Shown one piece after another: positions 7,896 through 16,622 of a DNA stretch of 64,000 nucleotides. The DNA is taken from NCBI RefSeq assembly GCF_900129375.1, contig NZ_FQVN01000003.1, forward strand, positions 186,001 through 250,000, read 5' to 3'. A program made the translations under genes and the position numbers. Under the pieces are notes generated by a model, which was given only the letters and a program-made list of their open reading frames with translations, made no database searches and was not told the DNA's origin. The DNA comes from Streptoalloteichus hindustanus. GTDB taxonomy: Bacteria > Actinomycetota > Actinomycetes > Mycobacteriales > Pseudonocardiaceae. Every line of letters begins with the position of its first letter. Within the stretch, counting starts at the first letter, position 1.

Positions 7896-8876
7896 TCAGG
7901 CCGGGGCGAGGACGATCCACACCGGACCGACCGCGAACAACGCCGGTTCGCCGGACGGGAGGGTGAAGGAGGTGCCGGCGGACTCCTCCGGGCGCGACCA
8001 CCGGGCGTCGTAGGCCCGCCCGTCCCGCAGGACGACCGCGTCGCCCTCGCCGACGGTGTCGACGATGGGCGAGGGGAACCCGGCGACGTCGGAGATGGAC
8101 GACCGGTGGACGCGCACCCGTTGCACGACCGCCGTGGTCGCCTCGGCCCGTCGGTCGTCGCTGAGGGTCAGCGGGCGGCCGTCCAGGGACACCGCCCAAC
8201 GCCCCGAATCCGCCTCCCAGTCGAAGCGCACCCGCGCGCCCAGGTAGCTGACCGTGTGGTCGTTCGTCGGCTCACCGCCCCGGGGCGCGGCCCCGAACCG
8301 GAAGCCGATGTCCCGTGGCCGACTGGGGTCGTCGTCCTCGGCCGCCGCCAGCAGGCGGTCCGGCCACGCGTAGAGGTTGTACGGCGGCACGCGTGCGTGC
8401 TCCCGGAAGAACGCCCCGCCGGTGCGCGCCTCCGTCAGTCGCACCAGCGGCGCGTCCCGGAGGGCGGGATCCAGCTCGGGGGCGGAACCGGAGTAGGCGA
8501 GCACCGGCCGGCCGAACTGGGCCAGCAGCGCGATGTCGGACTCGCGGGCGCTGCGCACCGGGCCGACGACCTCGGGCCGCCGCGCCGCGAACACCACCAC
8601 GAGTCGGACCTCGCCGCCCTCGACGGGCTCCACGTAGACCAGGTCGGCGGCGTCCAGTCCGGTCGGGGGGCGGGCGGAGGGGACGACGTCCACCTTCACC
8701 GCCAGCACCGGCTGGTCGAGGTCGACGTGCTCCCCGGTCAGCGGCGAGTTCCCGGCGGCCGGTGGCGGCCGGCGCTCGGGCGGCCCCTCCGTGGTGCAGG
8801 CCGGCGACGAGGCCAGGAGCAACCCCACCGCGAGGACCAAGGCCCCCGCGATCCGCGCCAGACCGTGTTCGCCCAC
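7896..8876 (-). CDS. DUF3048 domain lipoprotein-like secreted protein
   Basis: A 326-residue protein from GTG 8876. The N-terminus VGEHGLARIAGALVLAVGLL then SSPAC looks like a signal peptide with a weak lipobox. The mature part matches DUF3048 (YerB-like): PLTGEHVD, LAVKVDVVPSARPPTGLDAADLVYVEPVEGG, VGPVRSARESDIALLAQFGRPVLAYSG and, near the end, GDAVVLRDGRAYDARWSRP. The family is exported and of unknown function. An upstream in-frame GTG at 9047 would add 57 residues without a signal, so 8876 is preferred. Confidence 0.8.
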   Translation of the reverse strand: MGEHGLARIAGALVLAVGLLLASSPACTTEGPPERRPPPAAGNSPLTGEHVDLDQPVLAVKVDVVPSARPPTGLDAADLVYVEPVEGGEVRLVVVFAARRPEVVGPVRSARESDIALLAQFGRPVLAYSGSAPELDPALRDAPLVRLTEARTGGAFFREHARVPPYNLYAWPDRLLAAAEDDDPSRPRDIGFRFGAAPRGGEPTNDHTVSYLGARVRFDWEADSGRWAVSLDGRPLTLSDDRRAEATTAVVQRVRVHRSSISDVAGFPSPIVDTVGEGDAVVLRDGRAYDARWSRPEESAGTSFTLPSGEPALFAVGPVWIVLAPA

Positions 8877-9058
8877 CGTCTTCGACGGTACGCCGGCCCC
8901 GGGCCCCGGTCGGCCCGCCTCGTGGGGACGGCCAGGCACGAGCGGTGAGCACTGCCCGCCGCCGATGACCCGACCGGCGGTACTCGACACGTCGTCACCT
9001 TTCGTAGCGTCGTCCGTCACGGACCGCTGACGGAGTGGGTCGATCACGCGGAGGAGGA

Positions 9059-9217
9059 ATGCCTCTTCCCGGTTGGTTCCGCCGGACCGGCGGTGCGCGG
9101 GCGCGTCGTGCCCGCCGCCTACGAGGACACTCCCGAACGAGGCGAGCAGTCACTGTGCCAAGTGGTCCTCACCCCGCCCACCACGGAGAGCGGCCGCGCA
9201 CGAGGAGCGGGCGATGA
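9059..9217 (+). CDS. short Arg-rich leader ORF coupled to the permease
   Basis: ATG 9059 follows the strong ribosome site GAGGAGGA. The 52-codon ORF starts MPLPGWFRRTGG, contains about a quarter arginine, and stops with a TGA that overlaps the permease ATG (ATGA at 9214). Its third codon positions lack the strong GC bias of neighbouring genes, so it may act through translation (coupling or attenuation) rather than as a functional protein. A GTCCGT-C-ACGGAC dyad lies upstream at 9012-9024. It could be chance. Confidence 0.4.
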   Translation: MPLPGWFRRTGGARARRARRLRGHSRTRRAVTVPSGPHPAHHGERPRTRSGR

Positions 9218-10683
9218 GCGCGGGGCGAGGCGGGACCAGGCCGGAGGACGGGCGGGCCGAGCCCCGGTCGGCGCTGTCCGCCGCGGCTCGGGCCGTCGAA
9301 CAGCGCTCCATCGACTGGGTGCCGTACGAGGAGCGCCACGGGCGGGTCTCCGGCCTCGGCTCGATGTGGTTCGCCAGCAACGTCAACCTGACCGCGATGG
9401 CCACCGGCGTCACCGCGCTGTCCGTGGGCGCTCCCCTGGCCTGGACGCTGGTCGCGAGCGTGCTCGGCGCCCTGTTCGGCACGTTCTTCATGGCCGTGCA
9501 CTCCGCGCAGGGCCCCCGCCTGGGCCTGCCCCAGCTCGTGCAGTCGCGCCCGCAGTTCGGCTACCTCGGCGCGTCCCTCACCGTCTGGGTGTTCGCCCTC
9601 GTCAACTACCTCGCGTACAACACGTCCGACGCGATCCTGGCCGGCTCGGCCGCGCACGCGGTGTTCGGCGTGCCGACGACCGCGGGCTACCTGGCGTCGG
9701 CGGCGGTGGCCAGCGTGGTGGCCTTCTTCGGGCACGACTGGATCCACCGCGTCAACCGCTGGCTCACCTGGCCGCTGGTCGCGCTCCTGGTCGCGCTCAG
9801 CGGCGCGGCGCTGACCAACGAGGCGGTGCCGCCGCTGTCGCTGGCCGGGTTCGACCCGGCCCCGGTCATGACGGTGTTCGTGATCTCCTCGGGCTTCCAG
9901 CTCGGCTGGGCGCCCTACGTCTCCGACTACTCGCGGTACCTCGCGCCGGACGTGCCCGCCCGCAGCGCCTTCTGGTGGACCTACCTGCCCAGCGCGCTCT
10001 CCGCGGTGTGGGTGTTCCTCCTCGGCGCCGCGATGTCCGCGGCCGCGCCCGGCGCGGAGCCGGTGACCGCGTTCGTCGCGGCCGCCGACACGCTGTTCAC
10101 CGGGTTCGGGCGGATCACGGTGGCGGCCTTGCTGCTCGGGCTGCTGTCGGTGATGTCGGTCAACCAGTACGGCGGGGCGCTCACCATGATCGCCATCAGG
10201 GACTCGTTCCGCCCGGTGCGCCCGACGCGACGCGTTCGGGCCGTGGCGGTCGGCACGATGTTCGCGATCGTCTGGCTGGTCTCGCACCCCGTCGGCGCGG
10301 AGCGGTTCACCGCCTTCTACGGCAACGCCCTGATCTTCCTGGCCTACCTGTTCACACCGTGGACCGCGGTCAACCTCGTGGACTACTTCCTGGTGCGCCG
10401 CGGGTGCTACGTCATCTCCGCGATCTTCGACCCGGACGGGGTGTACGGCCGGTGGGGCTGGCGCGGCAACACCGCCTACCTGCTGGGACTGGCCGCGATG
10501 GTCCCGTTCATGGTGACCGCGCCCTACACCGGCCCGGTGGCCGCCCTCCTCGGCGGCGTGGACTGCTCGGTCCTCGTCGGCCTGCCGGTCTCCGCCCTCG
10601 CCTACTGGTTCCTCACCCGCTCGCTCGACCTCGCCGCGGAACGCCGGCTCGCCCTCGCCGAAGGAATCCCGCGGCCCCGCTGA
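9214..10683 (+). CDS. NCS1-type purine/cytosine permease
   Basis: A 489-residue membrane transporter with about twelve hydrophobic segments. NCS1 features are WVPYEERHGRVSGLGSMWFASN near the N-terminus (residues 35-55), SRPQFGYLGASL, and SSGFQLGWAPYVSDYSRYL in the middle. The family imports nucleobases, allantoin, hydantoins or thiamine by cation symport. ATG 9214 follows GAGGAGC at a good distance and overlaps the stop of the leader ORF. The carbamoyltransferase gene follows after 23 nt and is probably co-transcribed. The substrate is not determined. Confidence 0.88.
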   Translation: MSAGRGGTRPEDGRAEPRSALSAAARAVEQRSIDWVPYEERHGRVSGLGSMWFASNVNLTAMATGVTALSVGAPLAWTLVASVLGALFGTFFMAVHSAQGPRLGLPQLVQSRPQFGYLGASLTVWVFALVNYLAYNTSDAILAGSAAHAVFGVPTTAGYLASAAVASVVAFFGHDWIHRVNRWLTWPLVALLVALSGAALTNEAVPPLSLAGFDPAPVMTVFVISSGFQLGWAPYVSDYSRYLAPDVPARSAFWWTYLPSALSAVWVFLLGAAMSAAAPGAEPVTAFVAAADTLFTGFGRITVAALLLGLLSVMSVNQYGGALTMIAIRDSFRPVRPTRRVRAVAVGTMFAIVWLVSHPVGAERFTAFYGNALIFLAYLFTPWTAVNLVDYFLVRRGCYVISAIFDPDGVYGRWGWRGNTAYLLGLAAMVPFMVTAPYTGPVAALLGGVDCSVLVGLPVSALAYWFLTRSLDLAAERRLALAEGIPRPR

Positions 10684-10706
10684 CCCGCTCCTCGGGAGGA
10701 AGCGAA

Positions 10707-12713
10707 GTGCCCATGCTGGTCCTGGGAATCAACTGCACCCTCTCCCCCACCCACGCGGACTTCATGGCGCGGTGGTGGCCGCTGCACTACCACGACGCCG
10801 CCGCGGCGCTCGTGCGCGACGGCGAGGTGGTGGCGGCCGTCGAGCAGGAGCGCCTGAACCGGATCAAGCACACGACCGCCTTCGCGGGGGACGCCATCCA
10901 GGCCTGCCTGGAGTTCGCCGGAGCGTCGCTGACCGACGTCGACCGGGTCGCTTTCTTCTTCGGCGAGCACTACACCGACCGCGAGCTGTACCGGTTGTAC
11001 GCGCGATCACCGCGCCTTCCGGTCCGGTCCAGCCGCGAGCTGCTGGCCGAGCGCCTCCAGGAGCGTTTCGACACCGCACTTCCCGACGAGGTGCTCCAGT
11101 TCGTCGAGCACCACACCGCACACGCTTTCACCGCCTATCCCCAGTCGGGATATGACGACGCCCTGGTCGCCGTGCTCGACGGCGCGGGCGAGGAGAACGC
11201 CATCTCCGTCTACAGTGGACACGGCCCCGCCATGGAGCTGCTGACCAGCCACGACATCAGCCATTCCCTGGGCTACCTCTACCTCACGGGCACGGAACTG
11301 CTCGGCTACGGCCTCGGCGACGAGTACAAGGTCATGGGCCTGGCGCCGCACGGGAACCCCGCAACCTACCGAGCGGTCTTCACCGAGCTGTACGACCTGT
11401 TGCCCGACGGGGACTTCCGGCTGAACTACGAGGACCTGCACGCCGCCTTCGCCAGGGTGGGCTTCACTCCCCGCCGGAAGGGAGAGCACTTCACACCGGC
11501 GCACCGGGACTTCGCCGCAGGACTCCAGGAAACCCTGGAGTCCATCGCCTGGCACGTCATCACTCATTGGCAGAGGGCAACGGGACACCGCCGCCTCGCC
11601 ATCGCCGGTGGCGTGGGCCAGAACTGCACGTTCAACGGGAAGTTGCTGCTGCGCAACAGGTTCGACGAAGTCTTCGTCCACCCAGCGGCGCACGACGCCG
11701 GCGCCGCGTTGGGAGCCGCGCTGAAGGCGCACGTCGACCTGGGCGGCGCCGTCCCCCGGCGCCGCGTACGTCAGGTCTTCTGGGGTCCGGCGCTTCCCGC
11801 CCCGGACGAGGTGACAGACCTCCTCACGCGGTGGAAGAGGTTCGTCCGCTTCGAACGCTCGACCGACGTCGCCCGCGACACGGCGTCGCTGCTGGCCGAG
11901 GACCGGGTGGTGGGCTGGGTCCAGGGCCGCTCGGAGTTCGGCCCGAGGGCGCTGGGAAACCGGAGCATCCTGGCCGACCCCCGCCCGGAGCGGAACCGGG
12001 ACCGCGTCAACCGGATGATCAAACAACGCGAGGGCTACCGTCCCTTCGCCCCGTCAGTGCGCGCCGAGGACCTGCACACGTACTTCGAGTTCCCGCGGAC
12101 GATGCCCACACCCGACTTCATGGTGTTCACGGTCCCGGTGCGCGCGGAACACCGCGCCGAGTTGGGCGCGGTCACGCACGTGGACGGAACAGCCAGGGTC
12201 CACGCGGTCGACCAGGAGGTCAACCCGCTCTACTGGCGCCTCCTCACCGAGTTCGGAGCGCACACGGGAGTTCCCGTTCTGCTCAACACCTCGTTCAACA
12301 ACCACGCCGAACCCATCGTCGACTCCGCCGAAGACGCCCTGCGGTGCTACCTCACCACCCAGATCGACCACCTGGTCATCGGCGACCTGATCGTCACGAA
12401 GCTGCCCTGGTCCCACGCCGACCTGTGCTCCCTGGCCCCGACGCTGTCCCCCAACGCCAAGCTCGTGCGCGAGGACACCCCCGGCCAACCACCAACGCTG
12501 GCAATCACTTTCGCCTACGGGAGCACCAAGGAAGCGCCACTGGAACCCGACGTGTACGAAGTGCTCCGCCGCGCCGACGGCGTCTCCTCCCTGCACGCAC
12601 TCGGCGTCGCGGACGACGAGTCGGGCCACCACATCGCCGCAACAGTCCGCGATCTCTGGAGCGAGCGCTTCATCGACCTCACTCCACCCCCGCGCAGGTC
12701 CACAATGGATTGA
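10707..12713 (+). CDS. carbamoyltransferase (TobZ/NodU/CmcH family) with C-terminal extension
   Basis: A 668-residue enzyme expected to transfer a carbamoyl group from carbamoyl phosphate to a hydroxyl via carbamoyl-adenylate. The N-terminal Kae1-like domain has NCTLSPTHAD, QERLNRIKHT, the metal-binding EHHTAHAF (about residue 135), LDGAGEENAISVY and GGVGQNCTFNGKLL (about 300), then HPAAHDAGAALG. The YrdC-like part has GWVQGRSEFGPRALGNRSI (about 405). All motifs are intact. About 100 residues after VIGDLIVTKLPW form an extension that I do not recognise. GTG 10707 is chosen because GGGAGGA lies six nucleotides upstream. Confidence 0.9.
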   Translation: MPMLVLGINCTLSPTHADFMARWWPLHYHDAAAALVRDGEVVAAVEQERLNRIKHTTAFAGDAIQACLEFAGASLTDVDRVAFFFGEHYTDRELYRLYARSPRLPVRSSRELLAERLQERFDTALPDEVLQFVEHHTAHAFTAYPQSGYDDALVAVLDGAGEENAISVYSGHGPAMELLTSHDISHSLGYLYLTGTELLGYGLGDEYKVMGLAPHGNPATYRAVFTELYDLLPDGDFRLNYEDLHAAFARVGFTPRRKGEHFTPAHRDFAAGLQETLESIAWHVITHWQRATGHRRLAIAGGVGQNCTFNGKLLLRNRFDEVFVHPAAHDAGAALGAALKAHVDLGGAVPRRRVRQVFWGPALPAPDEVTDLLTRWKRFVRFERSTDVARDTASLLAEDRVVGWVQGRSEFGPRALGNRSILADPRPERNRDRVNRMIKQREGYRPFAPSVRAEDLHTYFEFPRTMPTPDFMVFTVPVRAEHRAELGAVTHVDGTARVHAVDQEVNPLYWRLLTEFGAHTGVPVLLNTSFNNHAEPIVDSAEDALRCYLTTQIDHLVIGDLIVTKLPWSHADLCSLAPTLSPNAKLVREDTPGQPPTLAITFAYGSTKEAPLEPDVYEVLRRADGVSSLHALGVADDESGHHIAATVRDLWSERFIDLTPPPRRSTMD

Positions 12714-12756
12714 TCCGTGGGCGCGCCGGAAGCACGGCCCCTCAACCTCGGCCCGG

Positions 12757-12993
12757 TCAGCTGTCGAAGTCGAACTCCCCAGCCTTCACCCCAGCGACAA
12801 ACGCCGCCCACTCCGCACGCGAGTACAGAATCACCTCAGCCTCAGGCCGCCGACTGTGCCGCACCGCCACCCGACCCGAACCATCCCCCAACGGCCCAGC
12901 CTCAACACAGCTGCCACCGCCGCTCGTGCTGAAGGTGCTGATGTGCCAAGCGACGCCGTCGAACTCGTTGTGCCCCGCACCCGTCGTGCTCAC
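12757..12993 (-). CDS. DUF397 protein
   Basis: A 78-residue protein with the DUF397 pattern: FDGVAWHISTFSTSGGGSCVEAG, then VAVRHSRRP and LYSRAEWAAFVAGVKAGEFD. These small proteins accompany XRE/DUF5753 regulators in actinomycetes (the BldB/WhiJ-type modules) and are thought to act with them. Its GTG start overlaps the stop of the XRE gene by 4 nt (GTGA). Confidence 0.92.
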   Translation of the reverse strand: MSTTGAGHNEFDGVAWHISTFSTSGGGSCVEAGPLGDGSGRVAVRHSRRPEAEVILYSRAEWAAFVAGVKAGEFDFDS

Positions 12994-13844
12994 TCAAGAT
13001 CCTCCGCCGCTGCCGCGATCAGTGCGACCGTCTCCTCCGGTCCCAGCGCGATCTCTTGCAGTCGAGCATACGCAGCGACAAGGCGTTCCGATACGGGTGG
13101 CTCCACGTAAATCGCGCCCGCCAAGGTCTCGATGTAGCCGACCTGAGGGTACGGGTCATCGAGCAGGATGACATGCAGGTAGCCGCAGGGACCGGTGTGC
13201 GCGCCGGCGGACAACTGCAGGACGCGCACCTCGACGTTCGACCGGCGCGCCATGTCCGCGAGATGAACGAGCTGCTCCCGCATGACGTCTGCCCCACCCA
13301 CTTCACGGCGAAGGACGCTCTCGTCCAGCACCACCGACAAGCGCAGCGGATCTTCTCGGTAGAGGGCTTTCTGACGGGCCAGCCGAAGTTCGAGCCACCG
13401 TTCGACCTGCTCGTCAGTCGCCGTTGGCTCAGCCGCTGTGATCGCCGCCCTGGCATAGCCGGGCGTCTGAAGGAGTCCGGTCACCAGAATCGTTTCGAAG
13501 GTCCGGATCTCCTGGGCTCGTGACTCCAACCAGACGTAGTCCACGAACTTCCGGTCGACTTCGTCGGCGTATCCATCCCACCAACCCTTCTGCCAGGTCT
13601 CCTGGTTCAGCGCGAGCAACGCCTCGCGCTGCTTGCGGTCGTCCACACCGTAGAAGTCCAGCAGCGCCAACAGATCCGGCCGGCGCATCGGAAACTCGCC
13701 GGTCTCGAACCGGCTCACCGTCGAGCCATCTCGTTGCAGGACCTCACCCGCCTGCCTGAGGGTGAAGTTGGCTTCCTCCCGCAGGTCGCGGAGCTGCTGC
13801 CCTAGCCACTGCGCCCGCAGAGTGGGTCCCTGACGCTTCGCCAT
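12990..13844 (-). CDS. XRE-family helix-turn-helix regulator with DUF5753 domain
   Basis: A 284-residue DNA-binding protein from ATG 13844 (MAKRQGPTLRAQWLGQQLR). The HTH_31-type domain includes TLRQAGEVLQRDGSTVSRFE. The DUF5753 domain follows with QTPGYARAAI, ERWLELRLARQKAL and VVLDESVLRREVGG. It pairs with the overlapping DUF397 gene, as in WhiJ-like modules that repress development or secondary-metabolism genes. An ATG at 13889 would add 15 residues; neither start has a clear ribosome site. Confidence 0.9.
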   Translation of the reverse strand: MAKRQGPTLRAQWLGQQLRDLREEANFTLRQAGEVLQRDGSTVSRFETGEFPMRRPDLLALLDFYGVDDRKQREALLALNQETWQKGWWDGYADEVDRKFVDYVWLESRAQEIRTFETILVTGLLQTPGYARAAITAAEPTATDEQVERWLELRLARQKALYREDPLRLSVVLDESVLRREVGGADVMREQLVHLADMARRSNVEVRVLQLSAGAHTGPCGYLHVILLDDPYPQVGYIETLAGAIYVEPPVSERLVAAYARLQEIALGPEETVALIAAAAEDLE

Positions 13845-14043
13845 GGGCTCATGCTGGGCCCACGACCAAGATCTGCCAACCTTCGTCATCCAAAAGAGCG
13901 AAGTTCAAACTTGCGAGGGGAATCCTTGATGAAGGTTGTGTCATCGTAACCGGCACGATTCAGTCGTTGTCGCGGGTCGAGGCGGGCGCAGGTTGGCGCC
14001 AGGAGCCCGCCTCGACCCAGCGGCCGAGCCCAGAGGGGGAGCC

Positions 14044-14334
14044 GTGTCCGAGGCCCCGAAGCCCGACCACTCCACTGTCTACCAAGCCATCGACGAAAAG
14101 CCACGCCTGTTCGCCCTCTGCTATGCGGACGCGGTAGCCCTCGTCGCCGAAGGGGAACCGATCTACGAGGTCGACGTGGTCGGCTGGGGCTTCGAGTTCA
14201 GCGACAAGACCGTCGTTGTCCTTCGCAGCCCGGGGTCGGGCATACGCAGCATGGGCACGTTCGGCTCGGCTGAGCGCGCCCGCGCTCTCTTCAGCCGGGC
14301 GCGTCGAGAACCGCTGGAAGTCGTCTACCAGTGA
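14044..14334 (+). CDS. small uncharacterised protein
   Basis: A 96-residue soluble protein from GTG 14044, preceded by GAGGGGGAG. It contains YQAIDEKPRLFALCYADAVA, EVDVVGWGFEFSDKTVVVL and the tail ARREPLEVVYQ. I recognise no family. It is transcribed away from the XRE/DUF397 pair and could be its target or partner. It ends immediately before a long terminator stem. Confidence 0.7.
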   Translation: MSEAPKPDHSTVYQAIDEKPRLFALCYADAVALVAEGEPIYEVDVVGWGFEFSDKTVVVLRSPGSGIRSMGTFGSAERARALFSRARREPLEVVYQ

Positions 14335-14344
14335 CCGCGCGTCG

Positions 14345-14396
14345 GGCGCGTCGGGCACTATCTGTCCACTATGGACATGTTAGTGCCCGACGCGCC
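14345..14396. terminator. 16-bp perfect stem, bidirectional terminator
   Basis: GGCGCGTCGGGCACTA (14345-14360) pairs perfectly with TAGTGCCCGACGCGCC (14381-14396) across a 20-nt loop that holds GTCCA-CTA-TGGAC. It sits between the convergent small gene and espG, abutting the espG stop codon at 14397. Confidence 0.75.
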
Positions 14397-15167
14397 TCAC
14401 CTGCCGAGTTCCGCGCGCAGCTCGGACAACCGGGTCGCCAGCAGACGACGGTCGGCGGGAGCCACCACGAGCCAGTCCGGCCCCGGATTCCCGCGCCGCC
14501 GCTGCACAATCCAGCGACCGTCCACTGTGTCCAGTACGGTCAGCGGCCTGTCGACACGGCGTCGTTGCCCGTAGCTGTCCCGCGCGGCCGCGTACAGCTG
14601 GGCCATTCCCCTCCGCTCGGCCGACATCACCTGGCGGAACCGCGCCACGTCCCCACCGCCGCCACGTCCCGCCGCTTGGTGCAGGAACGATCCGGAGACA
14701 CCGTCCCCCGCCGAGCCCGACACAGCGTCCATCGGGACGCTCAGCGCGTGCCCGCGTGCCGGCGCGACCTCGGGCAACGCCGAGACCACCGTGTCGGCCA
14801 ACGCTTCTGGCCGAACCGGGTGGAGGTCAAGCCTGTCGTTGGCGAACACCGCCAGCACACCGGAGGGCCCCGACGCCGTCGCCAGCACCGACCAGTTCCC
14901 GCGTTCCGCGCTCACCCAGGCGAACAGCTCCACGGAGGGACTGCGCAGCAGATGCAGCGCCTCCACCAAATCCTCGTCGGCCCGGCCGCGCCGGGCGAGC
15001 CCAGCCTGCTCCAGTTCGCCCCAGGCCCGGCGTTCCAGCTCCGCCCGTTCCTCGTAGGTCGCGCCCGGCGAAGGACAGCTCAGCGGAGTGGGCTTGTCCC
15101 CCAGTTCCTCGTTCTGCCACAACACGTCGAAGGCCAACGCGGACAGCGCCACGCTCGCACGCAGCAT
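14397..15167 (-). CDS. ESX-secretion associated EspG family chaperone
   Basis: A 256-residue EspG-like protein. EspG proteins are cytosolic chaperones that hold PE-PPE substrates for type VII secretion. The sequence has an early ALAFDVLWQNEELG, an RAWGELEQAGLARRG helix, WSVLATASGPSGVLAVFANDRLDLHPVRP and the late GRWIVQRRRGNPGPDWLVVAP. It is the last gene of an operon with a PPE-like protein, two DUF3558 lipoproteins and a PE-like protein. No ESX core genes (EccB-E) lie in the window, so the secretion machine must be elsewhere. Confidence 0.85.
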   Translation of the reverse strand: MLRASVALSALAFDVLWQNEELGDKPTPLSCPSPGATYEERAELERRAWGELEQAGLARRGRADEDLVEALHLLRSPSVELFAWVSAERGNWSVLATASGPSGVLAVFANDRLDLHPVRPEALADTVVSALPEVAPARGHALSVPMDAVSGSAGDGVSGSFLHQAAGRGGGGDVARFRQVMSAERRGMAQLYAAARDSYGQRRRVDRPLTVLDTVDGRWIVQRRRGNPGPDWLVVAPADRRLLATRLSELRAELGR

Positions 15168-15215
15168 GATCTGTTCTTCTCCCGGTGGTGGTCTCGTCTC
15201 GGTTTCCCGGTGGCG

Positions 15216-16571
15216 CTACTGCTGGGGCCGCTCACCGATCACCGGAGGCGCGACCAACTGGTCGGTGCCGAACACGTCGTCCATCTCCACCAGGTAGTCC
15301 GGCCGCTGGCGCTCCTGATCCTCACCACCCGCGCCCTTGCCCGCGCCGGCACCACCCGGCGCACCAGCCGGACCAGCCGCACCCGCACGCCCGGCACCGC
15401 CGGCCTGACCCGCACCCTCCGGCCCAAAGCCTCGGATTCCACCGGGACCACCCGCACCGGACTGCCCGCCCGCACCCAGCGGACCACCGCCCTGCGGCCC
15501 GAAACCACCAGCACCAGGACCGAATCCACCGCGAACGGCACCGCCACCAACACCACCGCCGCCAGTGGGGCCAAAGCCACGGCCCCCACCGCCGGCGCCG
15601 GGACCACCACCGGGGCCGGGACCGGGACGACCAATCGGCGGCCGCATCCCCGGTCCGCCAGCAGGCGGGCGCATGCCGGGCGGCTGGATCGGATACGGAC
15701 CCGGCCCAGGTGGGTACGGCCCAGGCGGCGGAGGAGACGGCGGCTGCGGCGGGAACGGCCTCTGCTCCGGAGGCCGCACGCCCCCACCATCCCTACCCCA
15801 GGACGGGTCCGTGACGGTCGACCCACCACCCGAACCACCCCCGGGGCCGGGGCCTGGACGGTGACCAGGCGGGGGCGGTGGCGGGGGCGGTGGCGGAGGA
15901 GGCGTCACGGGACGCTGGTTCTGCCCGAAGTTCGTGCTCCGCTGGTTGCTCCCCCCGACCACCACGTTCCCACGATCCACGTTGTGGTCCCGGTAACCGG
16001 GGTCGACCTGCCTCGTCTCGGTCTGCGAGACATCCATGTTGACCGCCGACGGCGGAGCGAACGTCGGCAACGTGCTCACGTGCGCGTCGGTCGAGCTGCC
16101 GTACTGCTGGAAAACACGCTGGTTGTGCTCGTCGTCCGCGCTCTTCCGCGCGACCCGCTTGTCGTAGTCGGTGTCGAACGGCGAGAGGTCGTTGTACCAG
16201 GGCTTGTCGGCCGGACTCACCTTCTCCGGCTGCTTCACGCTGTTCTTGGCGTCGAAGTACGACTGCCCCTGCTCATTGATCGTCTTCGCGACGCCCTCGG
16301 AAACCCGCTTGGCCTCGTCCGCCCACGCGGCCAACGGCGACACCTGCGACGCCATCGCATCCGCCGCCGCGCCCTCCCAGCTCGACTTGGACTTCGCCAG
16401 CGCCTTTTCCACCATCGTCCTGACGGCGTCGTAGCGCCCGCCCAGCTCACGCCACCCGTCGGCGGTCTGGTTCGTGGTCTGCCCCGGCCCCTTACCGTCC
16501 CGGAACCACGTATAGATCTGCTCGCCGTCGATCCCAGCGGGCCGTGGAGTCCCCGCCACCACCCGTGCCAT
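15216..16571 (-). CDS. PPE-like ESX substrate with Gly/Pro-rich C-terminus
   Basis: A 451-residue protein from ATG 16571, which has AGGGGG five nucleotides upstream (a GTG one codon earlier is too close). Residues 1-130 are helical, with WSSWEG-like KSSWEGAAADAM (a WxG motif), SPLAAWADEAKRVSEGVAKT and YFDAKN. Residues about 215-430 are low complexity (poly-Pro, GPGGG, GGAGG). The tail EMDDVFGTDQLVAPPVIG is distinct. It lies directly upstream of espG, fitting a PPE/EspG pair secreted by an ESX system. Confidence 0.78.
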   Translation of the reverse strand: MARVVAGTPRPAGIDGEQIYTWFRDGKGPGQTTNQTADGWRELGGRYDAVRTMVEKALAKSKSSWEGAAADAMASQVSPLAAWADEAKRVSEGVAKTINEQGQSYFDAKNSVKQPEKVSPADKPWYNDLSPFDTDYDKRVARKSADDEHNQRVFQQYGSSTDAHVSTLPTFAPPSAVNMDVSQTETRQVDPGYRDHNVDRGNVVVGGSNQRSTNFGQNQRPVTPPPPPPPPPPPPGHRPGPGPGGGSGGGSTVTDPSWGRDGGGVRPPEQRPFPPQPPSPPPPGPYPPGPGPYPIQPPGMRPPAGGPGMRPPIGRPGPGPGGGPGAGGGGRGFGPTGGGGVGGGAVRGGFGPGAGGFGPQGGGPLGAGGQSGAGGPGGIRGFGPEGAGQAGGAGRAGAAGPAGAPGGAGAGKGAGGEDQERQRPDYLVEMDDVFGTDQLVAPPVIGERPQQ

Positions 16572-16622
16572 CACAACCCCCTAGACGTTTCCAACCCTCA
16601 GAGCCCACCCCGGCTCACACGG

